From: Paracidovorax avenae
GTDB lineage: Bacteria > Pseudomonadota > Gammaproteobacteria > Burkholderiales > Burkholderiaceae_C
Length of the DNA stretch: 64,000 nucleotides
NCBI RefSeq assembly: GCF_040892545.1
Contig: NZ_CP156079.1
Span: 5,305,501 to 5,369,500, forward strand
Direction: 5' to 3'
Shown here: in pieces, positions 36,017 through 43,746 of the stretch
How positions within the stretch are numbered: position 1 is the stretch's first letter
Layout: each line of letters begins with the position of its first letter
Notes under the pieces: model-generated
What the model was told of the DNA's origin: nothing
The model's input: only the letters and a program-made list of their open reading frames with translations
Databases searched by the model: none
Program-made: the position numbers and the translations under genes

Positions 36017-36907
36017 ATGCGCAATACCCTCCGCCGCTCCACCGCCCTCGCCGCTGTGCTCGTCTCCGCAGGCCTCCTGGCTGCCTGCGCGACGCGCGCC
36101 CCGCTCGATTCGGTCGAAACCGCCCGCATCGCCGTCAACCGTGCCGCCAATGACCCGGCCGTCGTGCAGAACGCCCCGCTGGAACTGAAGGCCGCGACAG
36201 ACACGCTGGCCCGTGCGGACCGCGTCTGGAGCGACAAGAACGATGCAGCCGAAGCCAACCACCTCGCCTATCTCGCCACGCAGCGCGCCGACATCGCCTC
36301 CAACGTGGCCCGCTCGCGGGTGCTGGATGCCGACATCAAGAAGGCAGGTGCCGATGCCGAGCGGCTGCGCCTGACCAGCGAAGCCGACCGGGCCCGCATG
36401 CAGGCCGAGGCGAACGCCCGCAGCGCCCAGCAGGCGCAGCTGCAGGCCGCGAGCGCCGAACAGCGCGCCGCGGACAATGCCGCCCGCGTCCGCGCGCTGG
36501 AAGCGCAACTGCGCGACATCGAGGCGCAGCAGACCGAGCGCGGCCTGCTGGTGACGCTGGGCGATGTGCTGTTCGCCTTCAACAAGGCCGAACTGTCCGC
36601 CCAGGCCGGACCGCGGCTGGACAAGCTGGCGAACTTCCTGCGCCAGTTCCCCGACCGCAAGCTCATCATCGAAGGACACACGGACAGCGTGGGCGGCGAC
36701 GCTTACAACCAGAGCCTGTCGGAGCGCCGTGCGCAGGCCGTGCAGAGCGCGCTGGTGCAGCGCGGCGTCGCACCGGACCGCATCACCGCCCGCGGATACG
36801 GCAAGACCTACCCGGTGGCCGACAACAGCTCGCCCGAGGGCCGCGCCATGAACCGGCGCGTGGAAATCGTCATCGCCGACGACAAGGGCAACCTGCGGGG
36901 CCGCTGA
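36017..36907 (+). CDS. OmpA-family lipoprotein with DUF4398 domain
   Basis: 296 residues from the ATG at 36017 (AGGGAGA upstream); the open frame reaches back to 35975 without support. Lipobox LLAAC. Order: DUF4398-like segment (APLELKAATDTLARADRVW), a coiled coil rich in A/Q/R (about 95-175), then the peptidoglycan-binding OmpA domain with LVTLGDVLFAFNKAEL, IIEGHTDSVGGDAYNQSLSERRA and the peptidoglycan-contact Asp/Arg (NRRVEIVI). It links outer membrane to cell wall. It lies 38 bases after the preceding gene. Confidence 0.9.
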   Translation: MRNTLRRSTALAAVLVSAGLLAACATRAPLDSVETARIAVNRAANDPAVVQNAPLELKAATDTLARADRVWSDKNDAAEANHLAYLATQRADIASNVARSRVLDADIKKAGADAERLRLTSEADRARMQAEANARSAQQAQLQAASAEQRAADNAARVRALEAQLRDIEAQQTERGLLVTLGDVLFAFNKAELSAQAGPRLDKLANFLRQFPDRKLIIEGHTDSVGGDAYNQSLSERRAQAVQSALVQRGVAPDRITARGYGKTYPVADNSSPEGRAMNRRVEIVIADDKGNLRGR

Positions 36908-36934
36908 TCCCCCGGCGTCGTCCAGGCCCTCCCG

Positions 36935-36970
36935 GCCCTGCCGGCGCATCCGCGCCGGCAGGGCTTTTTT
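36935..36970 (+). terminator. Rho-independent terminator after the OmpA gene
   Basis: GCCCTGCCGGCGC pairs with GCGCCGGCAGGGC around a short loop and is followed by T6. Confidence 0.88.
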
Positions 36971-37006
36971 GACTGCGCGGCGCGGCGCTGCCCGATACTG
37001 CATCCC

Positions 37007-37546
37007 ATGAACGCCCACGACGTCCTGCATTTCTGGTTCGATGAATCCACGCCCGAGCAATGGTTCCGCAAGGACGAAGCCTTCGACGAAGCCGTCCGCG
37101 CGCGCTTCGCTACCCTGCACCGCCGGGCATCGCTGGGCGAACTGTGGGAATGGCGCACGGATGCCGCAGGGCGCCTCGCCGAGGTCATCGTGCTCGACCA
37201 GTTCTCGCGCAACCTGCTGCGCGGGCAGGCAGCGTCGTTCGCCCAGGACGGCATGGCCCTGGTGCTCGCGCAGGAGGCCATCGCGCAGGGCCTGGACACC
37301 GGACTGCCGCCGCTCCGGCGAGCGTTCCTGTACATGCCGTTCATGCACAGCGAGTCGGCGCGCATGCAGGCGGAATCCGTGCGGCTCTTCACCGCGTTGG
37401 GGCAGGAGAACAACCTGGACTTCGCGCTGCAGCACCAGGCAATCGTGGACCGGTTCGGGCGGTTTCCGCACCGCAACGCGGTGCTGGGCCGCGAGACCAC
37501 GGCGGAAGAAGCGCTGTTCCTGCAGCAGCCCGGCAGCTCCTTCTGA
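37007..37546 (+). CDS. DUF924 family protein
   Basis: 179 residues. VLHFWFDESTPEQWFRKDEAFD at the start, LGELWEWRTDAAGRLAEVIVLDQFSRNLLRG, FLYMPFMHSES and the NNLDFALQHQAIVDRFGRFPHRN block are the DUF924 hallmark. The family is compact, alpha-helical (TPR-like) and without established function. Single gene between the OmpA terminator and the LexA-controlled pair. Confidence 0.92.
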   Translation: MNAHDVLHFWFDESTPEQWFRKDEAFDEAVRARFATLHRRASLGELWEWRTDAAGRLAEVIVLDQFSRNLLRGQAASFAQDGMALVLAQEAIAQGLDTGLPPLRRAFLYMPFMHSESARMQAESVRLFTALGQENNLDFALQHQAIVDRFGRFPHRNAVLGRETTAEEALFLQQPGSSF

Positions 37547-37619
37547 CGCATCGACCCTTTCCTCCACCGCGGTAAAGGCGCGCCCCCGGAATGGGCTTTC
37601 ATCATTTCGGCAGCAGATA

Positions 37620-37635
37620 CTGTAAATTAATACAG
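37620..37635. promoter_or_regulatory. LexA (SOS) box, perfect CTGT-N8-ACAG
   Basis: CTGT AAATTAAT ACAG at 37620-37635, flanked by TA on the left and TG on the right, fits the gamma/beta LexA consensus. The last G of the box is the first base of the GTG start of the radical-SAM gene, so transcription would be blocked directly at the start. Confidence 0.9.
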
Positions 37636-38939
37636 TGTCCACCTTATCCAAGCTCGCCATCCTCGCGGACGCCGCCAAATACGACGCATCGTGCGCCTCC
37701 AGCGGCACGTCGGCGCGCAACTCCGTGGGTGGCAAGGGCATCGGCTCGACCGAGGGCATGGGCATCTGCCACAGCTATGCGCCCGACGGGCGGTGCATCT
37801 CGCTGCTCAAGATCCTGCTCACCAACTACTGCCAGTACGACTGCCTCTATTGCGTGAACCGCGTCAGCAGCAACGTGCCACGCGCCCGCTTCTCGGTGCG
37901 GGAGGTGGTGGATCTCACGCTGGACTTCTATCGCCGCAACTGCATCGAAGGGCTGTTCCTCTCCAGCGGCATCATCCAGAACCCCGACTACACCATGGAG
38001 CGTGTGGTGGAAGTGGCCCGGGCGCTGCGCGAGGACCACGATTTCCGCGGCTACATCCACCTCAAGACGATCCCGGACGCCGCCCCCGAACTGCTGGAGC
38101 GCGCGGGCCGCTACGCCGACCGGCTGAGCATCAACATCGAGTTGCCCACCTCCCAGGGACTGGCAGCGCTGGCGCCCGAGAAGGACGGCACAGCCATCCA
38201 GCGCTCCATGGGCCGCCTGGCGGTGCACATCGACGAAGCACGGCAGGCGCGGGCGCAGCAGCAGGGGCCGCGTGCCGGCACGGAGCGCATCGTCTCACTG
38301 CCCGGCCGCGCCCGGCGGGCCGAGGCGCCGCGCTTCGCGCCGGGCGGGCAAAGCACGCAGATGATCGTGGGCGCGGACGGCGCGGACGACCGCACCATCC
38401 TGGCCACGAGCGCACGGCTCTATGGAGGCTTCGGCCTGCGCCGCGTGTACTACTCCGCCTTCAGCCCCATTCCCGATGCCCCGCGCGCCCTGCCCCTGGC
38501 CGCGCCCCCACTGGTGCGCGAGCACCGGCTCTACCAAGCCGACTGGCTCATGCGCTTCTACGGTTTCACCCACGACGAGATCGTACCGCCCGCGCCGCAG
38601 GGCGACGGGACGGGCGGCATGCTGTCGCTGGACATGGACCCCAAGCTCGCCTGGGCCGTGGCGCACCCGGAGCACTTCCCCGTGGACCTGAACACCGCGG
38701 CGCGCGAGCGGTTGCTGCGCGTGCCCGGCCTGGGCGTGCGCACGGTGGAGCGCCTGCTGGCCGCCCGGCGCGTGCGCCGGCTGGGCCATGCCGACCTGGG
38801 CCGGCTGCACGTGCCCCTGTCCCGCGTGCTGCCCTTCGTCTGCGTGGCCGACCACCGCCCGGCCGAGCGGCTGCGCGACCCGGCACGCCTGCGCGCCTGG
38901 CTGTCGCCGCAGCCGTCGCAAGCCCGCCTGTTCGCATGA
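37635..38939 (+). CDS. Putative DNA modification/repair radical SAM protein (TIGR03916 type)
   Basis: 434 residues from the GTG; the start agrees with family length because K-Y-D-A-S-C lies at residues 15-20. The cluster motif C66-x3-C70-x2-C73 (CQYDCLYC) binds the 4Fe-4S/SAM. C-terminal helix-hairpin-helix (RLLRVPGLGVRTVERLLAARR) suggests DNA binding. Members are paired with the TIGR03915 protein and thought to act on DNA lesions; the chemistry is unknown. SOS box overlaps the start and no SD is seen, implying a leaderless message. Its stop overlaps the next start (ATGA). Confidence 0.9.
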   Translation: MSTLSKLAILADAAKYDASCASSGTSARNSVGGKGIGSTEGMGICHSYAPDGRCISLLKILLTNYCQYDCLYCVNRVSSNVPRARFSVREVVDLTLDFYRRNCIEGLFLSSGIIQNPDYTMERVVEVARALREDHDFRGYIHLKTIPDAAPELLERAGRYADRLSINIELPTSQGLAALAPEKDGTAIQRSMGRLAVHIDEARQARAQQQGPRAGTERIVSLPGRARRAEAPRFAPGGQSTQMIVGADGADDRTILATSARLYGGFGLRRVYYSAFSPIPDAPRALPLAAPPLVREHRLYQADWLMRFYGFTHDEIVPPAPQGDGTGGMLSLDMDPKLAWAVAHPEHFPVDLNTAARERLLRVPGLGVRTVERLLAARRVRRLGHADLGRLHVPLSRVLPFVCVADHRPAERLRDPARLRAWLSPQPSQARLFA

Positions 38940-39841
38940 CCGCCGACGGCATCGCGCACCGCACCGTCGTCCTGCAGCACCCTGCCGACTGGCAGGGTTT
39001 CCGGGCGGGCGCACGCGCCTGCCTGCATGCCGGATTGGTGCCGGAACAGGTGGTCTGGCAGGTCACCGGCGGGGCGCAAGACGATCTCTTCGGCGCTGCC
39101 GATGCCCGGCACGCGGCCGGCGGCACGCAGGGCGCTACGCCACCACCGGGCCCGAAAGGCGCAGGGGAGCCGGCTGGCACGCCCGTGCATGTGCCGCGGG
39201 CCTTCCTCGCGCTGTGCGAGAGCGCCTGCCTGCACCGCGACCCGGCCCGCTTCGCCTTGCTCTACCGCGCGCTCTGGCGCATGGCGCACGAACCGGCGCT
39301 GCGCCACGACCCGCTGGACGCGGACATCGCGCGCGTGCGGCAGATGGCCGCCGCCGTGCGGCGGGACATGCACAAGATGCGGGCCTTCGTGCGCTTCCGC
39401 CCGGTGGAGGATGGCGGCGCCGGCCCGCTGCACGTGGCCTGGTTCGAGCCGGACCATTTCATCGTGCGGGCCAACGCCGCCTTCTTCGTACAACGCTTCA
39501 CCCAGATGCGCTGGGCGCTGCTCACGCCCGAATGCAGCCTGCACTGGGACGGTGCCACGCTGCAGACCGGGCCGGGCGCCACGCGCGCCGATGCCCCGCC
39601 CCCCGATGCCGGCGAAGCGCTCTGGCTGACCTATTACCGGCACACCTTCAACCCCGCGCGCCTCAAGCTGGACATGATGCGGCGCGAGATGCCGGTGCGC
39701 TACTGGAAGAACCTGCCGGAGGCGGCGCTGATCGGCGAGCTGGCGCAGGGCGCGGCCGAGCGCAGCGGGCGGATGGTCGAGGCGCCGGCCACGGTGCCCC
39801 GCCGGCGCATCGCGCAAGGCCGCGCCGGACGCGGCGCCTGA
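38936..39841 (+). CDS. TIGR03915-type putative DNA repair protein (DUF4130)
   Basis: 301 residues, cotranslated (ATGA overlap) with the radical-SAM gene. Contains LYRALWRMAHEPALRHDPLDADIARVRQMAAAVRRDMHKMRAFVRFRPV and AWFEPDHFIVRANAAFFVQRF, the recognisable DUF4130 block, followed by LTYYRHTFNPARLKLDMMRREMPVRYWKNLPEA. Partner proteins of this type always occur with the radical-SAM gene; part of the family is fused to uracil-DNA-glycosylase-like domains. Here a Gly/Pro-rich insertion follows residue 60. Role in SOS response inferred from the upstream LexA box. Confidence 0.87.
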   Translation: MTADGIAHRTVVLQHPADWQGFRAGARACLHAGLVPEQVVWQVTGGAQDDLFGAADARHAAGGTQGATPPPGPKGAGEPAGTPVHVPRAFLALCESACLHRDPARFALLYRALWRMAHEPALRHDPLDADIARVRQMAAAVRRDMHKMRAFVRFRPVEDGGAGPLHVAWFEPDHFIVRANAAFFVQRFTQMRWALLTPECSLHWDGATLQTGPGATRADAPPPDAGEALWLTYYRHTFNPARLKLDMMRREMPVRYWKNLPEAALIGELAQGAAERSGRMVEAPATVPRRRIAQGRAGRGA

Positions 39842-39909
39842 AGCGCAGCGGGGGCCAACGCCCCGCAAGTCGCTGCGGCGGCGGACACGGCCGTGCCGGC
39901 CGCCCCCTC

Positions 39910-40257
39910 TTACTCCGCGACGGTGCGGATGGTTTCGCGGCCGTTCTTGTCCTTCAGCCGGCCCAGGTCGGTATCGATGGCACGGGCCAGCTTCTCCACG
40001 GCCGCCATGAAGGCATCTGCAACCTTGTCGGCATCGGCGTTCACGGCGATCGGCTGCCGCCCGGCGAGCCGCGCCTCGGCCACGCAGCGCTTGTCTCCTC
40101 CGCCGGACTTGCCGGCATCGAGGTCCGACAGATGCACTTCCACGCGGGTCAGATGGTCGCGGAAGCGCGCCAGCCGGCTGGCGGTTTCGGTCTGGACCCA
40201 TTGGACGAGCGACTCGCCGCCCTGGATGTGTTCGTCGTGCTGGACCTGTACTTGCAT
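39910..40257 (-). CDS. HPF/RaiA-family ribosome-associated protein
   Basis: 115 residues from the ATG at 40257, which has GGAGG six bases upstream; the longer frame to 40374 is not used. VQVQHDEHIQGGESLVQWVQTETASRLARFRDHLTRVEVHLSDLDAGK matches the beta-alpha-beta start of the S30AE fold, with a KRCVAEARLAGRQPIAV strand. Lacks the long C-terminal dimerisation tail. It would inactivate or protect ribosomes in stationary phase. It lies alone. Confidence 0.82.
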   Translation of the reverse strand: MQVQVQHDEHIQGGESLVQWVQTETASRLARFRDHLTRVEVHLSDLDAGKSGGGDKRCVAEARLAGRQPIAVNADADKVADAFMAAVEKLARAIDTDLGRLKDKNGRETIRTVAE

Positions 40258-40457
40258 GGATGCCTCCTCGGTGGGAACGAAAGAAAGTGCTGTTACCCCG
40301 AGAGTCGCGGCGGCTGCCGAAAATGCAAGAGCTGACCGCCACGGCTGTGCTTCCAAAGGTGACGGAACACGCAACAGGGCACGAAGGGCTCGAGGCCCTG
40401 GCGAGCGGGCGGCGGGTTCCTACAGCAGAGCCGCGCGGGATGGGCTAAAAATTCCCC

Positions 40458-41381
40458 ATGCTTGATGTCCCCCCCTTCCGCGGCACGCCACCCGCGCGGC
40501 GTGCCACGGCACTCCCGGCCGCCCAGCGGCTCAAGATCGGGCTGTCGGCCTGCTTCTCGCACGCCGACCCTGCCCGGTCGCTGTTCACCAACAAGACGCT
40601 GCAGTACGTCGAACAATCCATCGCGCACTGGATCATGTCGGCCGGCGCGATGGTCGTCATGGTGCCCTGCCCGACGGGCGAAACGGCCCGGGGCGACGTG
40701 ACCCTGGCCCACTACGCCGAATGGCTGGACGGTGTCGTGATGCATGGCGGCGCCGATGTGTGGCCCGGCAGCTATGGCGAGGTGCCGCTGAAGGATGCCT
40801 GGCTCGGCGACCGCATCCGCGACCTGTACGACCTGGCCGTGGTGGAGGCCTTCGAGCAGGCGGGCAAGCCCATCTTCGGCGTGTGCCGGGGGCTGCAGCT
40901 CATCAACGTGGCCTTCGGCGGCACGCTCTACCAGGACATCGAGACCCAGCACCCGGGTGCCCAGCAGCACCGCAACGCGGTCACCTACGACCAGCACTTC
41001 CACGAGGTGGAGATCGTGCCCGGCACGCGGCTGTCGCAGCTGTATCCGCAGCAGCCGCGCATGGTGGTCAACAGCATCCACCACCAGGGTATCAAGAACC
41101 TGGCGCCCGGCTTCGAGATCGAGGCCTGGAGCCATCCCGACGGTGTGCCCGAGGCGATCCGCCGCAACGCCCACTCCGGGCGCGGCTACATCGCCGCGAC
41201 GCAGTGGCATCCGGAATTCTTCAAGCCGGGCGCTTCGCAGACCATGGACGACGCGCCCATCCTGCATGACTTCCTGGCGGCCTGCATCCGCGCGAAATCG
41301 CGGCCTGCGCCCGGTCACAGCCCGTTCCGTATCCGCGACCGCGCGGCCCGGCTGCTGCGCCAGGCCCTGCTGCGGCGCTAG
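40458..41381 (+). CDS. Class I glutamine amidotransferase, gamma-Glu-GABA hydrolase-like
   Basis: 307 residues. GVMHGGADVWPGSYG and FGVCRGLQLINVAFGGTLYQDI carry the nucleophile Cys, and QWHPEFF supplies His and Glu of the triad. This is the layout of PuuD and related peptidase C26 hydrolases that split gamma-glutamyl conjugates. No putrescine-utilisation genes are nearby, so the substrate remains open. The C-terminal 30 residues are basic (RIRDRAARLLRQALLRR). Probably monocistronic. Confidence 0.88.
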   Translation: MLDVPPFRGTPPARRATALPAAQRLKIGLSACFSHADPARSLFTNKTLQYVEQSIAHWIMSAGAMVVMVPCPTGETARGDVTLAHYAEWLDGVVMHGGADVWPGSYGEVPLKDAWLGDRIRDLYDLAVVEAFEQAGKPIFGVCRGLQLINVAFGGTLYQDIETQHPGAQQHRNAVTYDQHFHEVEIVPGTRLSQLYPQQPRMVVNSIHHQGIKNLAPGFEIEAWSHPDGVPEAIRRNAHSGRGYIAATQWHPEFFKPGASQTMDDAPILHDFLAACIRAKSRPAPGHSPFRIRDRAARLLRQALLRR

Positions 41382-41486
41382 CCGCGACCGGGCGGATGCA
41401 GCTCGGCCGTAGCGCAGGCCGATGGCTGCGGCCAGCGCTTTCTCTGGAATTCCACCTATACGCAGGCATTCCCATCGCTCTTAACA

Positions 41487-41498
41487 TGTTGTACAACA
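41487..41498. promoter_or_regulatory. 12-bp perfect palindrome upstream of the pilus operon
   Basis: TGTTGTACAACA, flanked by CA and GCATG so that the symmetry nearly extends, lies 139 bases before the first pilin start. It is a candidate operator; no clear -10/-35 pair could be fixed around it. Confidence 0.35.
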
Positions 41499-41636
41499 GC
41501 ATGACAGAGGTGGCTTGATCCACCCGGGCTTCCCGCAGGAAGCTGCTTTTGAGGGGCAGGGCAAAAACGCCACGGACGGCGGCGAGCGGTACCGACCGCA
41601 GCTTCCGCACCGGTTTTTTCTGTGGAGGAGAAAGCG

Positions 41637-42254
41637 ATGAAAGCGACATCCACCCATTCGGCACCACGGCGGGGCCAGGTTGCCGGGCGCAAGGCCCGCA
41701 CCCTGGCCGCCGCAGGCGTGCTGGCGCTGGCCGCAGGCGCCGCGCCACTCGGTGCCGCCACCCTGTCCGGCGTGCTCGGCGCGCGCATGATGCTCACCTC
41801 CGGCTGCGTGATCAACGGCGGTCCGGGAACTGTATCGGGCGCGGATTTCGGCACGCTGGACTTCGGCTCCCGGCCCGCGACCTTCGTGGGCACGGCCACC
41901 GCCACGGCCAGTGGCGGCGAAGGCGGCGCGGGCGCCACGCAGATCGTGTGCTCGCCCGAGATCACCGCGTTCAGCATCACCATCGACGGCGGCACGCATG
42001 CCGGTCAAGGCGCAGGCATCGGCACGGGCACGCGCGCGATGTCCAACGGCAGTGCCTTCCTTCCGTACGACGTGTACCGCGATCCGGGCCACACGGTGCC
42101 CTATACGGCGGCGACGGCCGTCACGGGCATCGCCGTGCCGTCGGCCGGCAATCCGTTCACCCTGCCGATCTATGGCCTGGTGAACAAGACCAATGCGGTG
42201 GCGCTCCCGGCGGGCCTTTATACCGACCAGCTGCAGGTCACGCTGACCTTCTGA
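41637..42254 (+). CDS. SCPU-domain pilin (spore coat protein U family), subunit 1
   Basis: 205 residues; GGAGGAG six bases before the ATG. Signal peptide followed by the Csu pilin pattern: VLGARMMLTSGCVINGG near the start, VSGADFGTLDFG, a second Cys in QIVCSPE and GLYTDQLQVTLTF at the end. Donor-strand pilins of archaic chaperone-usher pili have this layout with a conserved disulphide. First gene of a five-gene operon. Confidence 0.9.
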   Translation: MKATSTHSAPRRGQVAGRKARTLAAAGVLALAAGAAPLGAATLSGVLGARMMLTSGCVINGGPGTVSGADFGTLDFGSRPATFVGTATATASGGEGGAGATQIVCSPEITAFSITIDGGTHAGQGAGIGTGTRAMSNGSAFLPYDVYRDPGHTVPYTAATAVTGIAVPSAGNPFTLPIYGLVNKTNAVALPAGLYTDQLQVTLTF

Positions 42255-42298
42255 AACAGAGGATCGCCGGGGCCTCCGGCGGCGAGGGAGATCTTTCG

Positions 42299-42886
42299 AT
42301 GCCACATGCCATCCGCGTCGCGGCGTGGTGCGGGCGGGCTGCCGGCCGGCCGGCAGTGCGGCCTTCGGCCGCTCCGCTGCTGTGCCTGGCCACGCTGCTG
42401 CCGCTGCCCGCGGTACCCGCCACGATACCGACCACGGCCACCCTGACGGTGAACGCAGCCATCGTGCGCGGCTGCCTGGTATCGGGCGCTCCGGGGCAGG
42501 TCACGGGCGTGAATTTCGGCACGATCGACTTCGGCACGCACTCCGCCGTGCGCACCGGCAGCGAGACGCGGCTCGCCGGCTCCGGTGCCGGCGGGCAGGC
42601 ACTGATCCAGTGCACCCCGGGCACGGCCGTGCAGGTGGCGGCGGACGCCGGGCAGAACGCGCAGGGCAGCCAGCGCAGGCTCTCCAACAATGCGGGCGCC
42701 TATGTGCCCTACGCGCTGGCACTGGCCACGGCCCCCGCCACGGCGCTCGTCCCGAACGTGCCCGCCGGCCTCACGCTCGGCAGCAGTGCCGCCGCCCTGC
42801 CGCTCCAGGGCACGGCCACGTTCCCCGGGTTCGGCCTGCCGGCAGGCGTCTATACCGATACGGTACAGGTAACGCTGTCATGGTAG
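42299..42886 (+). CDS. SCPU-domain pilin, subunit 2
   Basis: 195 residues from the ATG at 42299 (GGGAG upstream). Contains NAAIVRGCLVSG, VNFGTIDFGTHS, IQCTPGTAVQVAAD and ends VYTDTVQVTLSW, a close structural parallel to the first pilin. Its stop lies inside the chaperone start region (7-base overlap). Confidence 0.9.
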   Translation: MPHAIRVAAWCGRAAGRPAVRPSAAPLLCLATLLPLPAVPATIPTTATLTVNAAIVRGCLVSGAPGQVTGVNFGTIDFGTHSAVRTGSETRLAGSGAGGQALIQCTPGTAVQVAADAGQNAQGSQRRLSNNAGAYVPYALALATAPATALVPNVPAGLTLGSSAAALPLQGTATFPGFGLPAGVYTDTVQVTLSW

Positions 42887-43746
42887 GTGCCGGTCCGCCG
42901 TCCCCCCTGCGCGGCCCGGACCGCAGGGCCTGCCTGCGGCTGGCGGCCACGGCGCTGGCTTGGGCACTGCTGCCCGCCCTTCAGGGAACGGCGCACGCGG
43001 CGGCCCCGCTGATGATCTGGCCAGTGGATCCCGTCATCGCGGGCGAGCAGCGGGCCGTCGCGCTCTGGGTGGAGAACCGGGGGACCGAGCCGGTGGCCAT
43101 GCAGGCCAGGGTGTTCGCCTGGTGTCAGGAAGAGGGCGACGACCGCTTCACGCAACAGCAGGCCGTGGTGGCGAGCCCGCCCATCAGCCAGATTCCTCCG
43201 GGTGCGCGGCAGATGGTGCGGCTCATCGCGACCCAGCCCGTACCGCCCGGGCAGGAACAGGCCTTCCGGGTGCTGCTCGATGAATTGCCGGCGCCCCCCG
43301 CCGGCCCGGGAGCCATGCAGGGCGCCTCGCGGGCAGCGCCTCCCGCCCAGTTCGGCGTGCGGCTGCAGATCCGCTACGCGATCCCGCTGTTCGTCTATGC
43401 CCCCGGCACGCTGGGGCCGCGCATGCCCGCCACCCACGCGGACCTGCTGTCCTCCCTGGCCCCCGGCGACACGCTGGAGCCGGCCCTGCGCTGGAGCGTG
43501 GACCGCAGCCCGGACGGCAGGCAGCACCTCGTGGTCCACAACACGGGGGCCGGCCATGCGCGGCTCACGGCCGTGCGCTGGCAGGCCCCGGGCCGGGACG
43601 GGCCGGTCGTCACGCCAGGTCTGCTCGGCTACGTGCTGCCGCACAGCCAGCGGCGCTGGGTGCTGGACCAGCCACCGCCCGCGAAGCCGGAACTGCTTGC
43701 CACCATCAACGGACGCGAGGCGTCCCTTCCCCGTGCCGAGCCATGA
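42880..43746 (+). CDS. Archaic-type fimbrial chaperone (CsuC-like)
   Basis: 288 residues. Signal peptide, then an Ig-like PapD N-terminal domain (IWPVDPVIAGEQRAVALWVENRGTEP, PPGARQMVRLIATQP) with a longer F1-G1 region typical of archaic chaperones, and a C-terminal domain (RQHLVVHNTGAGHARLTAVRW). It holds SCPU subunits in the periplasm before usher delivery. Overlaps the pilin and the usher. Confidence 0.88.
   Translation: MVGAGPPSPLRGPDRRACLRLAATALAWALLPALQGTAHAAAPLMIWPVDPVIAGEQRAVALWVENRGTEPVAMQARVFAWCQEEGDDRFTQQQAVVASPPISQIPPGARQMVRLIATQPVPPGQEQAFRVLLDELPAPPAGPGAMQGASRAAPPAQFGVRLQIRYAIPLFVYAPGTLGPRMPATHADLLSSLAPGDTLEPALRWSVDRSPDGRQHLVVHNTGAGHARLTAVRWQAPGRDGPVVTPGLLGYVLPHSQRRWVLDQPPPAKPELLATINGREASLPRAEP

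Noticed and set aside
41456..41636. Sigma-70 promoter for the pilus operon
   Set aside because: Several TTG and TA-rich hexamers exist but none with proper spacing, so no promoter is called.
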